Assembly: GCF_020405185.1 (NCBI RefSeq)
Contig: NZ_CP084463.1
Location: 1,488,001-1,552,000, forward strand
DNA: 64,000 bases
Origin: Halomicrobium salinisoli
GTDB lineage: Archaea; Halobacteriota; Halobacteria; Halobacteriales; Haloarculaceae
Direction: 5' to 3'
Shown here: positions 58,857 to 64,000 of the stretch, one piece after another
Position numbering within the stretch: the first letter of the stretch is position 1
How the letters are laid out: every line of letters starts with the position of its first letter
The notes under the pieces: model-generated
Told to the model about the DNA's origin: nothing
Databases searched by the model: none
The model's input: only the letters and a program-made list of their open reading frames with translations
Made by a program: the position numbers and the translations under genes

Positions 58857-58858
58857 CG

Positions 58859-58980
58859 TTCAGGCGGCCATAGCGGCGGGGCAACACCCGTACCCATCCC
58901 GAACACGGCAGTTAAGCCCGCCTGCGTTCCGGCGAGTACTGGAGTGTGCGAACCTCTGGGAAATCCGGTTCGCCGCCTAC
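58859..58980 (+). rRNA. rrf: 5S ribosomal RNA
   Basis: 122 nt. It opens with ttcaggcggccatagcggcg, has the cccatcccgaacacgg loop and ends ggttcgccgccta, with the ends pairing (aggcggc/gccgcct). Ends are set by analogy to Haloarcula 5S. Confidence 0.95.
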
Positions 58981-58988
58981 CATTCATT

Positions 58989-59140
58989 CCCGGCGCATTT
59001 CGCGCCGGGCTCATCATTTACCCTCGAACAGCAGCGGCGCTGTTCGGGGGTTTTCGTATTTCGAACCCCGGCCAGCACCAGCGCTGGTCGGGGTGTTTGC
59101 ATTTCGAACAGCGACAGCGCTCGTCGACGTTTCGAACGGA
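58989..59140 (+). terminator. Array of terminator hairpins after 5S
   Basis: Three strong hairpins stand in a row: cccggcgc/gcgccggg (58989-59009), cgaacagc/gctgttcg (59025-59046, followed by ggggtttt) and an 11-bp stem ccccggccagc/gctggtcgggg with one G-U pair (59066-59093, followed by tgtttgcattt). A weaker one follows at 59112-59126. The word tttcgaac recurs at 59059, 59102 and 59130. No tRNA-Cys is seen here. Confidence 0.65.
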
Positions 59141-59181
59141 CAGTGGCAACGCTCGTCAGCGCTACAGGCCTCGAAGAGCCC

Positions 59182-59721
59182 CTACTCCGGCGGCTGCCGA
59201 TAGCTGGTCGCCCCGCCGGGGTGGCCCTGGGGGTTCTCGATACCGACCAGTTCGCCGCCGGTGGGCGTCGTGTACAGCGCGTACTGGAGGTCGTTGAGGA
59301 GGTAGTACCGGACGCGCTCCTGCTCGGCGCCGTCGGGGTCGGCGTCGGCGACGTCCACGCCCAGCTCGCGGAGCAGTTCGTCGCGGCTGTCCGGGTCCTG
59401 CTCCCGGAACGGGCCGCCGGCCCAGGTCTCGGCGTAGTCGTCGAGCGCGGCAATCGCCTCGCGCATCCCGGCGGCGTAGTCCGGTCGGTCTGCGACGCGG
59501 CCGACGACGTAGCGCTCGACGAATTCGTCGACGCCGGACACGGCCTCGGGGTAGATCGTCTCGGCGAGGGCGACCAGCGTCTCGCGTTCGGTCGGGTCGA
59601 AGCCCTCGCGGTCCGGATCGTCCTCGAATCGGTCCCAGGCGAGTGCGCCGGCGCCAGCGGCGCTGCCGACGGCGCCGAGCGCGACGAGCGCGTCGCGCCT
59701 TGTGAGTTCGTGGTCGGTCAT
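59182..59721 (-). CDS. Tat-exported gluconate 2-dehydrogenase subunit 3-like protein
   Basis: 179 aa. The Tat signal is LTRRDALVALGAVGSAAGAG. The mature part (TERETLVALAETIYPEAVSG, then RYYLLNDLQYALYTTPTGGE and the C-terminal GHPGGATSYRQ) matches subunit 3 of membrane-bound gluconate/fructose dehydrogenases, which helps export and mature a large GMC-type flavoprotein. No large subunit is next to it, so its partner must be encoded elsewhere or it acts alone. It follows the GT-C glycosyltransferase on the same strand by 12 nt. Confidence 0.85.
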   Translation of the reverse strand: MTDHELTRRDALVALGAVGSAAGAGALAWDRFEDDPDREGFDPTERETLVALAETIYPEAVSGVDEFVERYVVGRVADRPDYAAGMREAIAALDDYAETWAGGPFREQDPDSRDELLRELGVDVADADPDGAEQERVRYYLLNDLQYALYTTPTGGELVGIENPQGHPGGATSYRQPPE

Positions 59722-59733
59722 AGGCGGTTGTGG

Positions 59734-61776
59734 TCAGTTCCGAATGGTGGCGTTCACGTGGACTCCGTCGCGGTGGGCGCCGGGGACGTAGGCGGACTCG
59801 CCGCCGCACCGGTCGGCGCCGCGGCAGACCTCGGCGTATGGAGTCAGCGCCCGCACGTCGCTGCCGGTCGCGTCGATCGGGTGTTCGAGCCGGTAGGTGA
59901 AGCCGGCACCGGTCCCGTAGTCGACGAACACGGAGGTCTCGATCGTCTCGCGACCCTCTGCGGGGACGGACAGGGAGTCGTCGAGCGCGGGGCCGTCGAG
60001 GGTCGCGGTACCGTTGGTGACGGTCAACGTCCCGGAGAACTCCGACGGTGCGGTGACCGTGGTGCTGTCGCGTTCCCCGCCGCCGGCGACCGTCACGGCG
60101 ATCAGCTCCGCGCCCTCGGGCACGCCGGCCGCGACGTCCTGCCGGACGGTCTCCCCCCGTACGTGGCGGATTTCCTGCAAGCGTGGCTCGACGGTGGCAC
60201 CGACCGTCGGCGCCCAGGGACCGCGATAGCTGTAGCGATACAGCGTCCGGTCCGGGAAGGCGTCGACGACGGCGAACTGGCGGTCGCGGAGGGCGTAGAC
60301 GGCGTCGCCGTCGTAGCCGGGGTCGTTCCGGAGCGCTTGGAAGGGGTGGTTGAGCCAGTCGCCGTAGGGCGTCGGGAGGAAGACGAGCGCGTCGTCGAAC
60401 GACCGGTCCTCGAACGGCTCGTAGGCCGTCTCGTAGCGCTCGGTGACGGCGTAGTTGTCGGAAAGCGGCGCCGCGGCCATCCCGACGCCGGCGGCGCCGA
60501 AGACGGCCGCGCCCACGAGCAGGGCGGCGACGGCGACGCGCGGCGGCACCGAGGGACGGGACTCGACGGCGTCGTAGAGTTGCCGGCCGGCGAACCGGAG
60601 GCCGACGGCGGCGAACAGCGCGGTCGGAACGAGCAGGTCGACGTGGTAGTAGGGACCGAGGTAGCTGATCAGTCCGTCGCCGGCGGCGTCGAGGTCGCCG
60701 AGGACGTTCAGGTTGCCCCAGAAGTAGACGTTGCCCAGCGGGACGGTGAGGGCGACGCCGGCGACGGCGGCCCGGCGGTCGGAGAGGCCGCGCCGTGCGG
60801 CGACTGCCAGGCCGAGGAGAGCCGTCACCGTGCCGAGGGCGCCCGCGACGACCCACCTGGTAGCGTAGACCCACAGGACCTCCGCGTTCGCGCGCAGCGC
60901 GAGCGCGGGCGTGTAATCGCGCTCGTAACCGAGGATCTCCCGGCGGCCGAAGCCCAGGCCGTCCCTGGGCGCGAACGCCTCGTAGGGGAACAGCAGCGGG
61001 TCGCCGGTGACGACGGCGTTGTAGCCGAGCGTGGCGACCACGCCGAGGAGGCCGAACGCGGCGGTGAGGGACTGGCGGGCCAGCACCGACCGGTCGAGGG
61101 TCCGCAGCGTCCACAGCGCGTGGGCGATGAACGGGGCCGCGAAGAGGACGGCCGTGTAGGGGCGCGCGAAGAATGCGAGGGCCACGGCGAGGCCGGCGAC
61201 CGCGGCGGCCCGGCGGCTCCCGGTGCGGTCCGCGTGGAGGTACGCCGCGGCGAACGCGAGGTTCCAGAACGTGGTAGGAACGTAGGGGAGGAACACCGAG
61301 GCGTCGAGCAGGAACAGCGGCGACCCGAGCAGCAGGACGGCGGCCAGGTAACCGGTTCGGCGGTCAAAGGCCTCGCTGCCGACCCGGGCCGTGAGCGCGA
61401 CGACGCCCCCGGCGATCAGCGCGAGCGCGATCCGGTACCCGCCCAGTAGCTTGCCGACCGCGAACATCGCCGCGGGGACGGGCGAGTACTTGGGGTAGAG
61501 CCCCGACTCGCTCTCCACGAAGAACCAGGGGTGGAACGACTCGGTGACGGGCGGCCGGAGGTACAGCCGGCCCTCGAGCAGCATCGCGGCCTGCTGGAGG
61601 TAGACGGCCTCGTCGTGGTTGGAGGTGTGGTACGGAAAGACGCCGCGGGCGACGGCGTAGACGACGAGGGCCGCGACGGCGGCCAGCCCGGCGACCGCGA
61701 GTCGGTGGCGGCGGACGGGATGCAGCGAACTGCGGCGGCGGTCGAGCGACCGGAGGAGGTCGCCGGCGGAGCTCAT
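59734..61776 (-). CDS. GT-C family membrane glycosyltransferase (GT39/PMT-like)
   Basis: 680 aa. About ten to twelve helices occupy residues 20-440, and an external beta-rich C-terminal region follows from about 440. The first loop has the acidic GT-C motif HTSNHDEAVYLQQ, typical of dolichyl-phosphate-sugar-dependent transferases. It probably moves a lipid-linked sugar onto a glycan or protein outside the membrane; the acceptor is unknown. Its ATG overlaps the stop of the ABC ATPase gene upstream (ATGA), so the two are translated together, an unusual pairing. Confidence 0.88.
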   Translation of the reverse strand: MSSAGDLLRSLDRRRSSLHPVRRHRLAVAGLAAVAALVVYAVARGVFPYHTSNHDEAVYLQQAAMLLEGRLYLRPPVTESFHPWFFVESESGLYPKYSPVPAAMFAVGKLLGGYRIALALIAGGVVALTARVGSEAFDRRTGYLAAVLLLGSPLFLLDASVFLPYVPTTFWNLAFAAAYLHADRTGSRRAAAVAGLAVALAFFARPYTAVLFAAPFIAHALWTLRTLDRSVLARQSLTAAFGLLGVVATLGYNAVVTGDPLLFPYEAFAPRDGLGFGRREILGYERDYTPALALRANAEVLWVYATRWVVAGALGTVTALLGLAVAARRGLSDRRAAVAGVALTVPLGNVYFWGNLNVLGDLDAAGDGLISYLGPYYHVDLLVPTALFAAVGLRFAGRQLYDAVESRPSVPPRVAVAALLVGAAVFGAAGVGMAAAPLSDNYAVTERYETAYEPFEDRSFDDALVFLPTPYGDWLNHPFQALRNDPGYDGDAVYALRDRQFAVVDAFPDRTLYRYSYRGPWAPTVGATVEPRLQEIRHVRGETVRQDVAAGVPEGAELIAVTVAGGGERDSTTVTAPSEFSGTLTVTNGTATLDGPALDDSLSVPAEGRETIETSVFVDYGTGAGFTYRLEHPIDATGSDVRALTPYAEVCRGADRCGGESAYVPGAHRDGVHVNATIRN

Positions 61777-62900
61777 TCGGCCGGGTACCAGGCCAGCGAG
61801 TGGTCGGCCCGGAGGTCGATCTCCACGGGCTCGCCGGCCTCGAAGGTCTCGGAGTGGTTGTGGAGGCAGTGGACCTCGTCGCCGCTGTGGAGGGTCACCC
61901 GGTAGACGAAGGAGGGGCCGTTGTACTGGCGGTGGGTGACGTAGCCGTCGGCCGTGGGCTCGCTGGTCGGGACGGCCCGGAGGTCGTCGGGTCGGACGAG
62001 GACGTCCACGCGCGCGCCGTCGTAGGCCTCGATCGGGCCGTTCAGGAGGTCGGTGTCGTAGGAGCCGATGGCGGTCTCGATCGTCTCGTCGGCGATCCGG
62101 GCCGAGAGGAAGCTCGCCTGGCCGAGGAAGGAGGCGACGAAGCGCGATTCCGGGTTCTCGAACACCTCGGCGGGGTCGCCGACCTGTTCGACGGTCCCGT
62201 CGTTCATGATGGCGACGCGGTCCGAGATCGAGAGGGCCTCCTCCTGATCGTGGGTGACGGAGACGGCGGTGACGCCGGCCCGCTTGAGGATGCGCCGGAC
62301 CTCCTCGCGCATCTCCACGCGGAGGCGGACGTCCAGGTTCGAGAACGGCTCGTCGAGCAAGAGGACGTCCGGTTCGGGGGCCAGCGAGCGTGCCAGGGCG
62401 ACGCGCTGTTGCTGACCGCCCGAGAGCCGACTGGGCATCTTCTCGCGGTGGTCGGTCAGGCCGACGAGGTCGAGCATCTCGTCGACGCGCTCGTCGGTCG
62501 CGTCCTCGTCGCGCTCTTTCAGCCCGAAGGCGACGTTCTCCTCGACGGAGAGGTGCGGGAAGAGGGCGAAGTCCTGGAAGACGATGCCGACGTCGCGCTC
62601 CTCCGGTTTGCGGTACCGGTCGGCGTCGGCGACGGTGTCTCCCGCGATGGTGACGGCGCCGCTGGACGGTCGTTCGAGCCCGGCGATCATCCGGAGCGTC
62701 GTGGTCTTGCCACAGCCCGACGGGCCGAGGAGGGTCAGCAGTTCGCCGTCGCGGACGGACAGGTCGAGGCCCTCGACGGCCGTCTCGTCGGCGTACTCCC
62801 TGGTCACGCCGTCCAGTTCCAGCACCGTCGCGGTCGGGTCCTCGACGGCCGTCTCGACGGCGTCGAACTCGGCCGGCGGGGTCACGTCGTTACGTTGCAT
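61773..62900 (-). CDS. Iron/thiamine/spermidine-type ABC transporter ATPase
   Basis: 375 aa from the ATG at 62900; the GTG at 62912 is an alternative. Walker A is LLGPSGCGKTTTLRMIAGL, Q-loop VFQDFALFPHLSVEEN, signature RLSGGQQQRVALARSL, Walker B VLLLDEPFSNLDVRLR, and switch His SVTHDQEEALS. The C-terminal TOBE-like domain follows (residues about 285-375). The cluster with a two-module permease points to ferric iron or a similar ligand. It overlaps the permease by 11 nt and the glycosyltransferase by 4 nt. Confidence 0.92.
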   Translation of the reverse strand: MQRNDVTPPAEFDAVETAVEDPTATVLELDGVTREYADETAVEGLDLSVRDGELLTLLGPSGCGKTTTLRMIAGLERPSSGAVTIAGDTVADADRYRKPEERDVGIVFQDFALFPHLSVEENVAFGLKERDEDATDERVDEMLDLVGLTDHREKMPSRLSGGQQQRVALARSLAPEPDVLLLDEPFSNLDVRLRVEMREEVRRILKRAGVTAVSVTHDQEEALSISDRVAIMNDGTVEQVGDPAEVFENPESRFVASFLGQASFLSARIADETIETAIGSYDTDLLNGPIEAYDGARVDVLVRPDDLRAVPTSEPTADGYVTHRQYNGPSFVYRVTLHSGDEVHCLHNHSETFEAGEPVEIDLRADHSLAWYPAE

Positions 62901-64000
62901 CGTATTTCTCACGTCCGAGGATCACGAGCATCGAGAGTCCGGAGACGGCGACGAGCACCAGCGCGGGAATCGCCGCCTGCCCGTAGTAACCTGCGTCCCG
63001 GACTAGCCAGATGTACGTTACGAACGTTTCGAAACCGGTCGGTCGGAGCATCAGCGTGGCCGGCAGCTCCTTCATGGTCGTCAGGAAGACCAGCGCCGCG
63101 CCGGCGACGATGCCGGGGGCCACCAGCGGGAGGACGACCCGGCGGAACGCCGCCAGCGGCGGGTACCCCAGCGACCGCGCGGCCTCGACGTAGCTGGGGT
63201 CGACCTGCAGCAGCGAGGACTTGGTCGTCCCGACGGCCTGCGGCATGAACCGCACCACGTAGGCGAACACCAGCAGGAGCACGCTCTGGTAGAGGAAGGG
63301 GACGTACCGGAGGCCGAGGTAGACCAGCGCGAGCCCGAGCACGACGCCGGGGACCGCGTAGCCGACGTAGCTCAGCCGGTCGGGCAGCGATCCGATCCGG
63401 TCGTCGGAGCGGGCCGAGAGGTACGCCAGCGGGAGCGCGGCGACCACGCAGACCGCCGCGGCCGCGGCCGCCAGCGAGACGGAGTTCCAGGCGAACGAGG
63501 GCTCAAACGAGAAGCCGCCCGCGGCGTAGCCGCTGCCCCCGCGGACAAGCCACAGCAGGAGGATGCCCACCGGGAGGAGGAGACAGAGCGTGGCGACGAG
63601 CGCGCAGAAGAGGAGGGCGGGCACCTTCCACTTGCCGAGCTTGATCTCGCCGGGCCGGCGGGCCCCGCGGCTGACGTAGGCGCCGTCGCGCCCGGCGTTG
63701 ATGCGGGACTCGACGGCGAGGATGGCCAGCGCCATCGCCAGCAACAGCAGCGAGAGGACGGAGGCGTAGTCGAGCCGGCGTGCGCCGAACTCGTTGTAGA
63801 TCATCCGCGTGAACACGTCGTACTGCATGATAGCGGGCGTGCCGAAGTCCGACAGCGCGTACAGCGCGACCAGCAGGGCGCCCGCGGCGATGCCCGGCGT
63901 GATCTGTGGCAGCGTCACCCGCTTGAACGCCTCCCACCGGGTGTGGTTCAGCGACCGGGCGGCCTCGACGACGGTCCCGTCGAACGACAGAAGCGCCGCT
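62890..64000 (-). CDS. Iron-type ABC transporter permease, 5-prime end outside the window
   Basis: The C-terminal 370 residues of a two-module FbpB/ThiP-type permease. The frame is open to the window edge: codons before 63918 read LLSFDGTVVEAARSLNHTRW and then EAFKRVTLPQITPGI, the EAA loop of the first module. The second EAA loop is DPSYVEAARSLGYPPLAAFRR followed by VVLPLVAPGI. About eight helices are visible. The substrate-binding protein would lie beyond 64000. The GTG at 63918 is internal, not the true start. Confidence 0.92.
   Translation of the reverse strand, partial: AALLSFDGTVVEAARSLNHTRWEAFKRVTLPQITPGIAAGALLVALYALSDFGTPAIMQYDVFTRMIYNEFGARRLDYASVLSLLLLAMALAILAVESRINAGRDGAYVSRGARRPGEIKLGKWKVPALLFCALVATLCLLLPVGILLLWLVRGGSGYAAGGFSFEPSFAWNSVSLAAAAAAVCVVAALPLAYLSARSDDRIGSLPDRLSYVGYAVPGVVLGLALVYLGLRYVPFLYQSVLLLVFAYVVRFMPQAVGTTKSSLLQVDPSYVEAARSLGYPPLAAFRRVVLPLVAPGIVAGAALVFLTTMKELPATLMLRPTGFETFVTYIWLVRDAGYYGQAAIPALVLVAVSGLSMLVILGREKYDAT

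Noticed and set aside
59143..61449. 768-codon plus-strand frame
   Set aside because: It is antisense to the subunit-3 and GT-C genes, and its sequence is low-complexity Val/Gly/Arg/Asp.

Overview
This window is chromosomal DNA from a halophilic archaeon (class Halobacteria), probably of the Haloarcula/Halosimplex/Halomicrobium group. The evidence is very high GC, strongly acidic proteins, TATA boxes about 25-30 nt upstream of start codons (leaderless mRNAs), Tat signals and lipoboxes, paired haloarchaeal transducers, and a complete rRNA operon that closely resembles haloarchaeal rRNA. Genus was judged from memory of rRNA sequences, not by alignment.

Layout. 1-2398 holds no convincing gene. 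2399-9960 is an accessory island: a cohesin-like surface protein (minus strand) diverges from a 1.86-kaa secreted protein. That protein carries a dockerin-like module, long thrombospondin-type-3 calcium repeats, a pre-toxin-like hydrophobic segment and a C-terminal PD-(D/E)XK-like nuclease domain. It is followed at once by an unrecognised 251-aa gene (candidate immunity protein) and a decayed ORF. I read this as a polymorphic toxin/immunity system with possible cohesin-dockerin surface docking, and it is the most interesting part of the window. 9967-11856 is a transducer that lacks the normal CheA/CheW hairpin.

12106-43882 is mainly central carbon metabolism: KDG kinase, pyruvate kinase (with a duplicated ribosome-binding/start region), a ROK glucokinase, a divergent Orc1/Cdc6 homologue, the glycerol locus (glpK plus a membrane protein, divergent from glpABC), UspA, PEP carboxylase, a GNAT acetyltransferase, a hydrolase/acyl-CoA synthetase pair, a xylose-dehydrogenase-type oxidoreductase, a gluconate/xylonate-type dehydratase, a second transducer, a sugar isomerase, a Gfo/Idh oxidoreductase, an M24-like peptidase, the sugar-catabolism regulator GfcR and a TrmB regulator. 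44273-52670 is a CUT1 sugar ABC transporter operon, another Gfo/Idh enzyme, glucose dehydrogenase and a second TrmB regulator. Together these supply several steps of the semi-phosphorylative Entner-Doudoroff route (glucose to gluconate, to KDG, to KDPG, and later PEP to pyruvate), anaplerosis, glycerol uptake, and their regulators.

52734-53459 is a glycosyltransferase. 53600-59140 is the rRNA operon: tandem promoters, 16S, a spacer without tRNA-Ala, 23S, a tRNA-like processing element, 5S and a terminator array. 59182-64000 holds a Tat-targeted gluconate-2-dehydrogenase-subunit-3 homologue, a GT-C membrane glycosyltransferase and an iron-type ABC transporter whose permease runs off the window end.
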